From positions 1 through 10,352 of the forward strand of contig JASLFM010000274.1 in the NCBI GenBank assembly GCA_030150585.1: a stretch of 10,352 bases of DNA. The letters run 5' to 3'. Positions within the stretch are counted from its first letter, which is position 1; each line of letters begins with the position of its first letter. This DNA is from Acidovorax sp. GTDB lineage: Bacteria > Pseudomonadota > Gammaproteobacteria > Burkholderiales > Burkholderiaceae_C. Of the stretch, positions 1-6,574 are shown piece by piece. The position numbers were made by a program, and so were the translations under genes. The notes beneath the pieces were generated by a model, which worked only from the letters and a program-made list of their open reading frames with translations, made no database searches and was not told where the DNA came from.

Positions 1-775
1 CCAGGCCACCGAGGAACATGGCCTCGTCCACCGCGATGTTCCAGTTGAGCAGTGTCTGGATCGCGCGCTCGTGTGCGGGTGCGCTGCGCGCCGTGACGAG
101 CGCGGTGCGGATATGCATGCCCGTGGCGCCCGCGTGCTGCAGCCGGTGCAGCGCGGCCAGCAGGGGTTTGAAGGGGCCGTCGGGCAAGGGCTGTGTGGCC
201 TTGTCGGTCTCGTGCCGCTGGAAGGCGGCGAGCCCCTCGGCCTGGTATACGCGCTCGGCCTCGTCCGAGAACAGAACGGCATCGCCGTCGAAGGCGATGC
301 GTACCTCTTTGGGATGGGCGTCGCCCGCCTGCACCGATTCGGTGAGCACACGCGCGGCCGGATAGCCCAGGTGCAGTGCCGAGCGGACGTCCTGCTCGTT
401 GGCGGACAGGAACAGGTGGGCGCCGAGCGCCCGCAGGTAGTGGAACGGATCGCGTCCCTGGGTGAACACGCCGCGCTGCACGGCGGGCAGCCCGTGGGCC
501 TGGCAGGAGCGGAACACGCGCAGGCCGCTCACGGGGTCGTTGCGCGAGAGCACCACCACCTCCACGCGCTGGTGCTCGGCCGTGTTGAAGGCCAACAGCT
601 TGCGCACCAGCGAAAAGGCCACGCCAGGCGCGGCGGGGGTGGCAAGGCGCTGGCGCTGCAGTTCCACGTAGGCGTGGTCGTTGCCATGTTCGAAGACGCG
701 GTTCTCTTCCTCGAAGTCAAACAGCGCGCGGGAGGAGATTGCAACGACGAGCTTGTCGTCCAGGGTAAGGGCCAT
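1..775 (-). CDS. 5'-nucleotidase (PF06189, cytosolic cN-I-like), 3' end cut by window edge
   Basis: About 258 residues are visible from an ATG at 775; the C-terminus lies beyond base 1, so roughly 45-50 residues are probably missing. The family is cytosolic and removes phosphate from nucleoside 5'-monophosphates. Seen: an N-terminal LVVAISSRALFDFEEENRVF segment, a SRNDPVSGLRVF segment near residues 80-91, and the acidic signature IAFDGDAVLFSDEAE at about residues 160-174, typical of PF06189. No good Shine-Dalgarno precedes the ATG. The gene starts 34 bp after the amt stop with no terminator-like hairpin between, so it is probably co-transcribed with and translationally dependent on amt. That would place nucleotide breakdown under the same nitrogen control as ammonium uptake, which is inference. 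Family assignment is fairly sure; substrate is unknown. Confidence 0.85.
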   Translation of the reverse strand, partial: MALTLDDKLVVAISSRALFDFEEENRVFEHGNDHAYVELQRQRLATPAAPGVAFSLVRKLLAFNTAEHQRVEVVVLSRNDPVSGLRVFRSCQAHGLPAVQRGVFTQGRDPFHYLRALGAHLFLSANEQDVRSALHLGYPAARVLTESVQAGDAHPKEVRIAFDGDAVLFSDEAERVYQAEGLAAFQRHETDKATQPLPDGPFKPLLAALHRLQHAGATGMHIRTALVTARSAPAHERAIQTLLNWNIAVDEAMFLGGL

Positions 776-809
776 GCCCGGATGATACGGATGCGAGCCC
801 TTGCCCCCT

Positions 810-2012
810 TTACCAGTTGGCCTCACGCTCCGGCGTGGCGCTGATGCGGTGAATGGACAGGTCCGCGCCGTCGAACTCCTCCTCCAGGCCCAGGCGCAGC
901 CCCACCGTGGCCTTGAGCGCGCCGTAGACCAAAGCGCCGCCGGCTGCGGCCCAGAGCACGCCCATTAGGGTGCCGATGAGCTGTGCACCCAGGTGCACGC
1001 CGCCCAGGCCGCCCAGCGCCTGCGCACCAAAAATGCCCGCCGCGACGCCACCCCAGGCGCCGCACAGGCCGTGCAGCGGCCACACGCCTAGCACGTCGTC
1101 GATCTTCCAGCGGTTCTGGGTGAGCGTGAACATGACCACGAAGATGGTGCCCGCTACCGCGCCCACCACGAGCGCACCGAGCGGGTGCATCAGGTCCGAG
1201 CCTGCGCACACGGCCACCAGGCCGGCGAGCGGGCCGTTGTGCACGAAGCCGGGGTCGTTCTTGCCCAGCAGCAACGCGGCCAGCGTGCCGCCCACCATGG
1301 CCATGAGCGAGTTCACGGCCACCAGGCCAGAGATCTTGTCCAGTGTCTGCGCACTCATCACGTTGAAGCCGAACCAGCCCACCGTGAGGATCCACGCGCC
1401 CAGCGCCAGGAACGGAATGCTCGATGGCGGGTGCGCCGAGATCGCGCCATCGCGCCGGTAGCGGTTGCTGCGCGCGCCCAGCAGCAGCACGGCGGCCAGG
1501 GCAATCCAGCCGCCCACGGCATGCACCACCACGCTGCCCGCGAAGTCGTGGAACTCGGCGCCAGTCAGCCGCTTGATCCAGTCCTGCACGCCGAAATGCC
1601 CGTTCCAGGCAATGCCCTCGAAGAACGGGTAGACGAAGCCCACGATCACGGCCGTGGCGATCAGCTGCGGCCAGAACTTGGCGCGCTCGGCGATTCCGCC
1701 CGAGATGATGGCGGGAATGGCCGCGGCGAAGGTGAGCAAGAAGAAGAACTTGACCAGCGCATAGCCATTGTTCGCCGCCAGTTGCCCGGCCCCCATGAAG
1801 AAACCCGTGCCATAGGCCACCGTGTAGCCCACGGCGAAATAGACCACGGTGGAGACCGAGAAGTCGACCAGGATCTTCACCAGCGCATTGACCTGGTTCT
1901 TGCGCCGCACGGTGCCCAGTTCCAGAAAGGCGAAACCCGCGTGCATGGCCAGGACCATGACCGCGCCCAACAAAATGAACAAGGCGTCCATGCCCTGTTT
2001 CAGTGCTTCCAT
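810..2012 (-). CDS. amt: Amt/Mep/Rh family ammonium transporter
   Basis: A 400-residue polytopic inner-membrane channel for ammonium/ammonia. Key residues line up with E. coli AmtB at a small offset: the twin pore histidines are H164 (in DFAGSVVVHAVGGW, with the conserved Asp at 156) and H314 (in VWPLHGLCGAWGG). WFGFNVMSAQ at 213-222 supplies the Phe-gate F216 and recruitment-site S220. GGIAERAKFWPQL near 105-117 is also a family signature. The C-terminal tail DGADLSIHRI (381-390) is the cytoplasmic segment that binds PII/GlnK in this family. There is no cleavable signal peptide, and length is close to mature AmtB. The ATG at 2012 is supported by GAGGAA (2021-2026) 8 nt upstream. A sigma-54 promoter match lies about 75 bp upstream, implying nitrogen-limitation control. 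No glnK lies directly upstream; gspF is there instead. Confidence 0.96.
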   Translation of the reverse strand: MEALKQGMDALFILLGAVMVLAMHAGFAFLELGTVRRKNQVNALVKILVDFSVSTVVYFAVGYTVAYGTGFFMGAGQLAANNGYALVKFFFLLTFAAAIPAIISGGIAERAKFWPQLIATAVIVGFVYPFFEGIAWNGHFGVQDWIKRLTGAEFHDFAGSVVVHAVGGWIALAAVLLLGARSNRYRRDGAISAHPPSSIPFLALGAWILTVGWFGFNVMSAQTLDKISGLVAVNSLMAMVGGTLAALLLGKNDPGFVHNGPLAGLVAVCAGSDLMHPLGALVVGAVAGTIFVVMFTLTQNRWKIDDVLGVWPLHGLCGAWGGVAAGIFGAQALGGLGGVHLGAQLIGTLMGVLWAAAGGALVYGALKATVGLRLGLEEEFDGADLSIHRISATPEREANW

Positions 2013-2030
2013 GACGGTGTTTCCTCAGGA

Positions 2031-2090
2031 GTTGCTTTGTTTTGGTGCTCGATTGCGGAGGCGATCCGCAACGCACCGAAACACAGCAAC
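2031..2090. repeat. 60-nt two-tier inverted repeat in the amt leader
   Basis: Outer arms are 2031-2048 (GTTGCTTTGTTTTGGTGC) and 2073-2090 (GCACCGAAACACAGCAAC). They are reverse complements at 16 of 18 positions; the exceptions are one T/C mismatch and one position that is a T/G wobble read on the plus strand. Inside, a perfect 7-bp stem TTGCGGA (2053-2059)/TCCGCAA (2065-2071) encloses a 5-base loop. The two tiers are joined by a 4-versus-1-base asymmetric bulge. The structure ends 4 bases before the amt Shine-Dalgarno and its distal arm covers the -12 part of the sigma-54 promoter. There is no T-run, so it is not a standard intrinsic terminator. A transcript from the sigma-54 start would carry the inner stem but not the full outer stem. 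Confidence 0.85.
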
Positions 2091-2101
2091 TTCCGCGCCA
2101 G
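2085..2101 (-). promoter_or_regulatory. Sigma-54 (RpoN) promoter for amt
   Basis: Read on the minus strand the site is CTGGCGCGGAAGTTGCT. Against the -24/-12 consensus YTGGCACG-N4-TTGCW it has a single mismatch (A to G), with the GG and GC elements correctly spaced. The predicted start is near 2074, giving a leader of about 62 nt before the amt ATG. Amt genes are classic NtrC/sigma-54 targets in proteobacteria, which supports the call. Confidence 0.7.
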
Positions 2102-2123
2102 AGTGGGGTGCGGCGCTGAAGAG

Positions 2124-2140
2124 TGCCCCGGACTGGGGCC
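2124..2140. promoter_or_regulatory. Possible NtrC-like palindrome upstream of amt
   Basis: TGCCCC-N5-GGGGCC has the spacing of the NtrC consensus TGCACC-N5-GGTGCA, but departs from it at one base in the left half-site and two in the right. Its centre lies roughly 58 bp upstream of the predicted sigma-54 start, closer than many NtrC sites. It could instead be a GC hairpin just after gspF (stop at 2153); no T-run follows it. Tentative. Confidence 0.25.
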
Positions 2141-2152
2141 TTGAACAGGTTC

Positions 2153-3382
2153 TTACTTCACCAGTTGGTTGAGCTGGATGATGGGCAGCAGCACCGCCAG
2201 CACGATGAGCATGACCACCAGGCCCATTGCCACGATGAGCAGTGGCTCCAGGATGGTGGCGAGCTGCATGGCGCGGCGCTGCACCTCGGCCGAGAGCTGG
2301 TTGGCCGCGCGCTGCAGCATCACGGGCAACTGGCCCGTCTGCTCGCCCAGGCGCGCGAACATGGCCACCAGGCCGGGAAAGCGCTTCTTCTGCGCCAGGG
2401 CCGAGGCCAGCGGCGCGCCCTCGCGCACGAGCACGAGGGCATCGAGCGCATCGGCGCGCAGCGCCCGGTTGTTCAGCGTTTCGGCGGCGGCCTGCAGCGC
2501 CCTCAGGATGGGCACGCCCGCGCCCGCGAGCATGGCCAGGGTGCCCGCGAAGCGCGCCGCGTTGTAGCCGCGCGCCAGGCGCCCGACCAGGGGCAGGTTC
2601 AGCCACGCGGCGTCGAATTTTTCGCGGAAAGGGGCTTGGGCCAGCATCAAGCGTGCGCCGATAGCTACCAAAACCAGAGCAAGCAGCATGAGCCAGCCGT
2701 AGTGGCGCACGGCATCGCTCACGGCCATCATGGCCACGGTGAGAAAAGGCAGGGCGCGCTTGGTGCCCGCGAACACGCCCGCCACCTGGGGCACCACGTA
2801 GCCCACGAGAAAGAGCACGATCACGATGGCCACCACGGTGACGATGGCCGGGTACAGCGCGGCGCCCACGATTTTGGCGCGCAGCGCCTGCCGCGCCTCC
2901 AGGTCATCGGCCAGGCGCTCGAGCACCAGCCCCAGGCTGCCGCTGGCCTCGCCCGCGCCGATCACGGCGCAGTAGATGTCGGAGAACTCGCGCGGGTGCT
3001 GCGTGAGGGCACGCGCGAAGGTCGAGCCCGCATTCACCTCGGCGCGCAGCGCGGCCACCAGGTGGTGCTGGCGCTCGTCCTCGGCCTCGTCGGCCAGCGC
3101 GGTGAGCGCACGCTCCAGCGGCAGGCCCGAGGCCACCAGGCCCGCGAGCTGCCGCGTCCACACGGCCAGGCCCGTGGCACCGAATACGGGGCGGGTGAAC
3201 AAGCGCTGGCTCCACGAGGCTGGAGCGCCCGCCGCCTGGCCGGCACTCACGGGCTCCACGGCCAGCGGCACCAGGGCCTGGGCACGCAGTAGGCTGCGGG
3301 CGGCGCGCGCGGTGTCGGCCTCGATGGTGCCTTTGCGGGACTGGCCCTGGGCGTCCAGGGCTTCAAACGAAAACGCGGGCAT
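2153..3382 (-). CDS. gspF: Type II secretion inner-membrane platform protein GspF
   Basis: A 409-residue protein of the GspF/PilC family. It sits in the inner membrane, contacts the ATPase GspE and GspL, and supports pseudopilus assembly. The N-terminus MPAFSFEALDAQG is the usual GspF start. Two homologous T2SSF repeats are visible at about 73-197 and 276-400; the first includes LERALTALADEAED and GEASGSLGLVLERLADDLE, the second GVPILRALQAAAETLNN and GEQTGQLPVMLQRAA. Membrane segments lie at about 175-197, 226-247 and 377-402. Length is normal and the gene looks intact. The ATG at 3382 has no clear Shine-Dalgarno. It is separated from gspE by two genes, one on the opposite strand, and lies 80 bp downstream of the oxidoreductase gene. 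Its transcription must therefore come from that gene or from a promoter of its own, which I cannot identify. Confidence 0.95.
   Translation of the reverse strand: MPAFSFEALDAQGQSRKGTIEADTARAARSLLRAQALVPLAVEPVSAGQAAGAPASWSQRLFTRPVFGATGLAVWTRQLAGLVASGLPLERALTALADEAEDERQHHLVAALRAEVNAGSTFARALTQHPREFSDIYCAVIGAGEASGSLGLVLERLADDLEARQALRAKIVGAALYPAIVTVVAIVIVLFLVGYVVPQVAGVFAGTKRALPFLTVAMMAVSDAVRHYGWLMLLALVLVAIGARLMLAQAPFREKFDAAWLNLPLVGRLARGYNAARFAGTLAMLAGAGVPILRALQAAAETLNNRALRADALDALVLVREGAPLASALAQKKRFPGLVAMFARLGEQTGQLPVMLQRAANQLSAEVQRRAMQLATILEPLLIVAMGLVVMLIVLAVLLPIIQLNQLVK
2659..2687. repeat. Possible degenerate dispersed-repeat copy inside gspF
   Basis: The plus strand holds CGATAGCT, then an A-rich spacer, then GCAAGCAGC. 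Both words also occur, in a different arrangement, in the stretch at 8768-8805 within gspD. The stretch is AT-richer than its surroundings and encodes a hydrophobic membrane segment of GspF (LLALVLVAIG in the sense direction). Assignment to a family-wide repeat is from memory and weak. Confidence 0.25.
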
Positions 3383-3462
3383 GCGGCGGTGGCGTGAAAG
3401 GAGCGGCGGTGTGGGAAGGGTTCAACCTCCCATGGTAGCCGCTCGCGGTGACGCCTCCGCGC

Positions 3463-4461
3463 TCAGGCGAGGGCCTGGGCGGCGATCTCGAGCGAGCGCA
3501 GCCGCAGGGCTGGGTCGTAGACGTCGCTCACCAGCATGAATTCATCGGCGCCGGTGGCCTGTGCCAGGGCCTGCAGCCCCTCGCGCACCAGGCCGGGGCC
3601 GCCGACCACGCCGGCCGCGAGGAAGTCGGCAATGGCTGCCCGCTCCGGGGGCTGCAGGCGGGCCAGGTAGCCCTCCACCGGGGGCTGTAGGCGCCCGCGC
3701 TGGCCCGTGAGGATGCCCAGCACCCGCTGGTAGGTGCTGCTGGCCAGGTACTGCGCCTCCTCGTCGGTGGGCGCGGCGATCACGGGCACGCCAATCGCTG
3801 TGTAGGGCTGGGCGAGCTGCGCCGAGGGGCGGAACAGGCGGCGGTACAGGTCCAGCGCCTGGTACAGCATGCGCGGCGCGAAGTGGGAGGCGAAGGCGTA
3901 GGGCAGGCCCATCTGCGCGGCCAGTTGGGCCGAGAACAGGCTGGAGCCGAGCAGCCAGATCGGCACGTTCGTGTCCGCGCCTGGCATGGCGACGATGCGC
4001 TGGCCCGGCTGCACGGGGCCCAGCAGGCGCTGCAGCTCGGCCACGTCGCGCGGAAAGTCTTCTTCGGTTTCCACGCGGTCGCGGCGCAGCGCACGCATGG
4101 TGGGGCCATCGGTGCCGGGGGCGCGGCCCAGGCCCAGGTCGATGCGGCCGGGATAGAGCTCGGCCAGCGTGCCGAACGCCTCGGCCACGACCAGCGGCGC
4201 GTGGTTGGGCAGCATGATGCCGCCCGAACCCACGCGGATGCGGGAGGTGCTGCCCGCGATATGGCCGACGAGCACTGCGGTGGCCGAGCTCGCGATGCCG
4301 GGCATGTTGTGGTGCTCGGCGAGCCAGTAGCGCGCAAAGCCCAGGGACTCCACGTGCCGCGCAGTGCGCACGGCGATGTCAAGCGCCTGGGCTACGCTGC
4401 CGCCCTCGCGGACGGCTACCAGGTCGAGCATGGAGAGCTGGGGTGGGCGGAATGCGGTCAT
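3463..4461 (-). CDS. LLM-class flavin-dependent oxidoreductase (luciferase family group 1, YhbW/MsnO8-like)
   Basis: A 332-residue cytoplasmic protein of the bacterial-luciferase-like TIM-barrel family, which uses reduced FMN to oxidise or reduce small substrates. Seen: QLSMLDLV near the N-terminus; RYWLAEHHNMPGIASSATAV (44-63), a signature of this group; GSGGIMLPNHAPLVVAEAFG (78-97); GRIDLGLGRAPGTDGPT (105-121); and PIWLLGSSLFSAQLAA (167-182). The C-terminus has FMLVSDVYD (308-316). Length matches the family and nothing is truncated. The ATG at 4461 precedes MTAFRPPQLS, the usual short lead-in. It has no strong ribosome site. The gene diverges from the CZB gene across a 177-bp AT-rich region and is followed 80 bp later by gspF. 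The true substrate cannot be read from the sequence; a T2SS role is not implied. Confidence 0.92.
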   Translation of the reverse strand: MTAFRPPQLSMLDLVAVREGGSVAQALDIAVRTARHVESLGFARYWLAEHHNMPGIASSATAVLVGHIAGSTSRIRVGSGGIMLPNHAPLVVAEAFGTLAELYPGRIDLGLGRAPGTDGPTMRALRRDRVETEEDFPRDVAELQRLLGPVQPGQRIVAMPGADTNVPIWLLGSSLFSAQLAAQMGLPYAFASHFAPRMLYQALDLYRRLFRPSAQLAQPYTAIGVPVIAAPTDEEAQYLASSTYQRVLGILTGQRGRLQPPVEGYLARLQPPERAAIADFLAAGVVGGPGLVREGLQALAQATGADEFMLVSDVYDPALRLRSLEIAAQALA

Positions 4462-4560
4462 GGCCGTGATTGTGGGCGCCGCGGTAACAACCTTGCACGC
4501 GGCGGGAATAGTGGGGGCAGTGACAGGCCTTGTGAGTTGTTAATCAATAGTTAAATCCAA

Positions 4561-4589
4561 TTGTGATAACTGCATTAATTGGGTAAAAA
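4561..4589 (+). promoter_or_regulatory. Candidate sigma-70-like promoter for the CZB gene
   Basis: TTGTGA (4561-4566), 17 bases, then TAAAAA (4584-4589); each box matches the sigma-70 consensus at 4 of 6 positions. It lies in the AT-rich half of the 4462-4638 divergent region, about 50 bp before the GTG start. Other AT-rich words nearby (TATATG at 4604-4609) could serve as the -10. The rest of this gap shows no convincing operator or small RNA gene, and no clear promoter for the oxidoreductase gene. Confidence 0.25.
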
Positions 4590-4626
4590 GTAACAAGGCG
4601 CGATATATGCCTGTTTCCCGTATTCC

Positions 4627-4632
4627 AAGGAG
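4627..4632 (+). promoter_or_regulatory. Ribosome binding site fixing the GTG start of the CZB gene
   Basis: AAGGAG lies 6 bases before the GTG at 4639. It is the strongest Shine-Dalgarno in the window and justifies choosing a GTG start over any later ATG. Confidence 0.85.
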
Positions 4633-4638
4633 TTTCGC

Positions 4639-5157
4639 GTGGGGTTTTTCAGCCGCTTGTTCCAGCCCCGGGCCGATGGATTGCCCGTGGAGGAGGACTG
4701 GACTTCGCTGCCCGACAGCCAAGCCAGCGAGCTGGTGGTGATGGGCGAGGAGGCGGAAAAACTCCTTGCCGAATTCGATATCGACGCTGCCATTGCGAGC
4801 CACGAGCGCTGGCTGCCTTGGCTCGCCCAGGCGCTGCAGGGCGTGCGTGACGAGCAGCTGCGGCCCGAGATCATCCGCGACGACAGCTGCTCCGAGCTCG
4901 GCCAATGGCTGCACGGCAACGGCCGCCTGGCGCTGGGCCATTTCCCGGCCTACGAGATGCTGCTGCGCCGCCACCGCTACTTCCACCAGCAGGCGGCCAT
5001 GATGGTCCTGCACGCCGAGGCGGGCGAGGGCCCGTTGGCCGAACAGGCGTTCAAGGGCTGCCAGCACGCCTCGCGCCAGATCGTGCTGCTGCTCAAGGAG
5101 CTCAAGCGCGGGCTCGGCGGCCGGTCGGCCCGCACGCGCGCACAGGCGCCGGCTTAG
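4639..5157 (+). CDS. Stand-alone CZB (chemoreceptor zinc-binding) domain protein
   Basis: A 172-residue soluble protein. The full zinc ligand set of the CZB family is present: H55 (HERW), C84 (CSELGQW, matching the Cx(L)GxW signature), H112 and H116 (HRYFH). Ligand spacing of 29, 28 and 4 closely matches E. coli DgcZ as I recall it (H22, C52, H79, H83). CZB domains bind zinc tightly and are linked in other proteins to sensing of zinc or hypochlorous acid, usually attached to chemoreceptors or diguanylate cyclases. Here there is no receptor, HAMP, GGDEF or membrane segment: only an N-terminal MGFFSRLF amphipathic stretch, an acidic linker and a basic tail. It may therefore act through a partner elsewhere, which is inference. 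The GTG start is supported by AAGGAG 6 nt upstream. It is convergent with gspE (7 bases between stops) and divergent from the oxidoreductase gene. Confidence 0.9.
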   Translation: MGFFSRLFQPRADGLPVEEDWTSLPDSQASELVVMGEEAEKLLAEFDIDAAIASHERWLPWLAQALQGVRDEQLRPEIIRDDSCSELGQWLHGNGRLALGHFPAYEMLLRRHRYFHQQAAMMVLHAEAGEGPLAEQAFKGCQHASRQIVLLLKELKRGLGGRSARTRAQAPA

Positions 5158-5175
5158 CCTGGGCTCAGTCCCGGG
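5158..5175 (+). terminator. Weak hairpin between converging CZB gene and gspE
   Basis: CCTGGG and CCCGGG can form a 6-bp stem (one T/G pair) around a 6-base loop on the plus strand, straddling the gspE stop codon. There is no T-run, and the pairing is poorer on the minus strand. It might slow read-through into the opposing gene, but it is not a canonical terminator. Confidence 0.25.
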
Positions 5176-6562
5176 TCACGCGCAGCACTTCCTCGCGGCT
5201 GGTCACGCCCTCGCGCACCAGGCGTTCGCCGTCATCGCGCATCAGCGCCATGCCGCCCGCCAGGGCCTGGGCGCGGATGTCGGCCTCTGCGGCCTGGTTG
5301 TGGATCTGGGCGCGGATCGCGTCGTCCACCACCAGCAGTTCGAACACGCCCGTGCGTCCCGCGTAGCCCGTGTGGCCGCAGTGCTCGCAGCCCGCGCCAT
5401 GGCAGCTGCCGCAGTATTTGCGCACGAGGCGCTGGGCCAGCACGCCCAGCAGGGAGGACGACAGCAGGAACGGCTCCACGCCCATGTCAGTGAGGCGCGT
5501 GATGGCGCTCGCGGCGTCGTTGGTGTGCAGCGTGGCCAGCACGAGGTGGCCCGTGAGCGAGGCCTGGATGGCGATCTGCGCGGTCTCGAAGTCGCGGATT
5601 TCGCCGATCATGATCACGTCCGGGTCCTGGCGCAGGATGGCGCGCAGGGCCTTGGCGAACGTGAGGTCGATCTTGGCGTTGACCTGGGTCTGCCCCACGC
5701 CGGGCAACTCGTACTCGATGGGGTCTTCCACCGTCATGATGTTGTTGCGCGTGGCATCCAGGCGCTGCAGGCCGGCGTAGAGCGTGGTGGTCTTGCCCGA
5801 GCCCGTGGGCCCCGTCACGAGGATGATGCCGTGGGGCTGGCCGATCAGGCCCTCGAAGCGCTGGAGCGTATCGCCCTGCATGCCCACGGATTCGAGGCTG
5901 AGCTTGCTCTCGCTCTTGTCGAGCAGGCGCAGCACGGCGCGTTCGCCATGGGCGCTGGGCAGGGTGGAGACGCGCACGTCGATGGCGCGTGTGCCCAGGC
6001 GCAGGCTGATGCGGCCGTCCTGCGGCAGGCGCTTCTCGGCGATGTCGAGGTCGGCCATGATCTTGAGGCGGCTGATCAGCGCCGCGTGCAGCGCGCGGTT
6101 GGGCTGCACTACTTCGCGCAGTGCGCCGTCCACGCGAAAGCGCACGCTGGACAGCCTCTCGTAGGGCTCGATATGGATGTCGCTCGCGCCATCGCGCGCG
6201 GCCTGGGTGAGCAGAGCGTTGAGCATGCGGATGATGGGCGCGTCGTCCGCCGTTTCCAGCAGGTCTTCGACGGCGGGCAGTTCCTGCATCATGCGCGAGA
6301 GGTCGGCGTCAGACTCGACTTCGCTCACCACCATGGCCGCGCTCGATTCGCCCTGGGCGTAGGCGGCGCTGATGCGCTGCGCCAGCGCGTGCGCGTCCAG
6401 CACCTGGAACTGCTGCACGGAATGCTTGCGCAGCACCTCCGACAGGGCCTGCAGCGACTCGGCACTGGGCGCCGTGCCGTGCCAGAGCACGAGTTGCTGG
6501 CCGTCGTCCTCGAGCAGCAGTTGCGCGCCGCGCGCGAAGGCATAGGGCAGGGGGTAGCGCAT
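5165..6562 (-). CDS. gspE: Type II secretion ATPase GspE
   Basis: A 465-residue cytoplasmic hexameric ATPase that powers pseudopilus assembly and docks on GspL and GspF. Seen (numbered from the ATG at 6562): an N-terminal GspL-binding region; the PAS-like/N2 region with DGASDIHIEPYE (124-135) and RFRVDGALRE; Walker A GPTGSGKT (251-258); the Asp box around VEDPIEYELPGV; Walker B DPDVIMIGEIRD (314-325); His box HLVLATLHTNDA (339-350); and a zinc motif with four cysteines at 384, 387, 392 and 395. The last is shortened: CxxC-x4-CxxC rather than the long-spaced form of many GspE proteins. An in-frame GTG at 6568 would add two residues; neither start has a ribosome site. It lies about 12 bases after the gspD stop, so coupling is likely. 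Its usual neighbour gspF is displaced. Confidence 0.97.
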   Translation of the reverse strand: MRYPLPYAFARGAQLLLEDDGQQLVLWHGTAPSAESLQALSEVLRKHSVQQFQVLDAHALAQRISAAYAQGESSAAMVVSEVESDADLSRMMQELPAVEDLLETADDAPIIRMLNALLTQAARDGASDIHIEPYERLSSVRFRVDGALREVVQPNRALHAALISRLKIMADLDIAEKRLPQDGRISLRLGTRAIDVRVSTLPSAHGERAVLRLLDKSESKLSLESVGMQGDTLQRFEGLIGQPHGIILVTGPTGSGKTTTLYAGLQRLDATRNNIMTVEDPIEYELPGVGQTQVNAKIDLTFAKALRAILRQDPDVIMIGEIRDFETAQIAIQASLTGHLVLATLHTNDAASAITRLTDMGVEPFLLSSSLLGVLAQRLVRKYCGSCHGAGCEHCGHTGYAGRTGVFELLVVDDAIRAQIHNQAAEADIRAQALAGGMALMRDDGERLVREGVTSREEVLRVTRD

Positions 6563-6574
6563 CGGCACGGGCGG

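Noticed and set aside
2073..2150. Intrinsic terminator for gspF in the gap before amt
   Set aside because: The GC-rich palindrome at 2124-2140 has only a 5-bp stem and no T-run, and the larger inverted repeat also lacks a T-run.
3383..3462. Promoter or terminator between the oxidoreductase gene and gspF
   Set aside because: No convincing -35/-10, sigma-54 match or hairpin with T-run could be found in these 80 bases.
4540..5067. Minus-strand open frame opposite the CZB gene
   Set aside because: The plus-strand reading has a strong Shine-Dalgarno and intact CZB ligands; the antisense reading has neither a domain nor a start signal.
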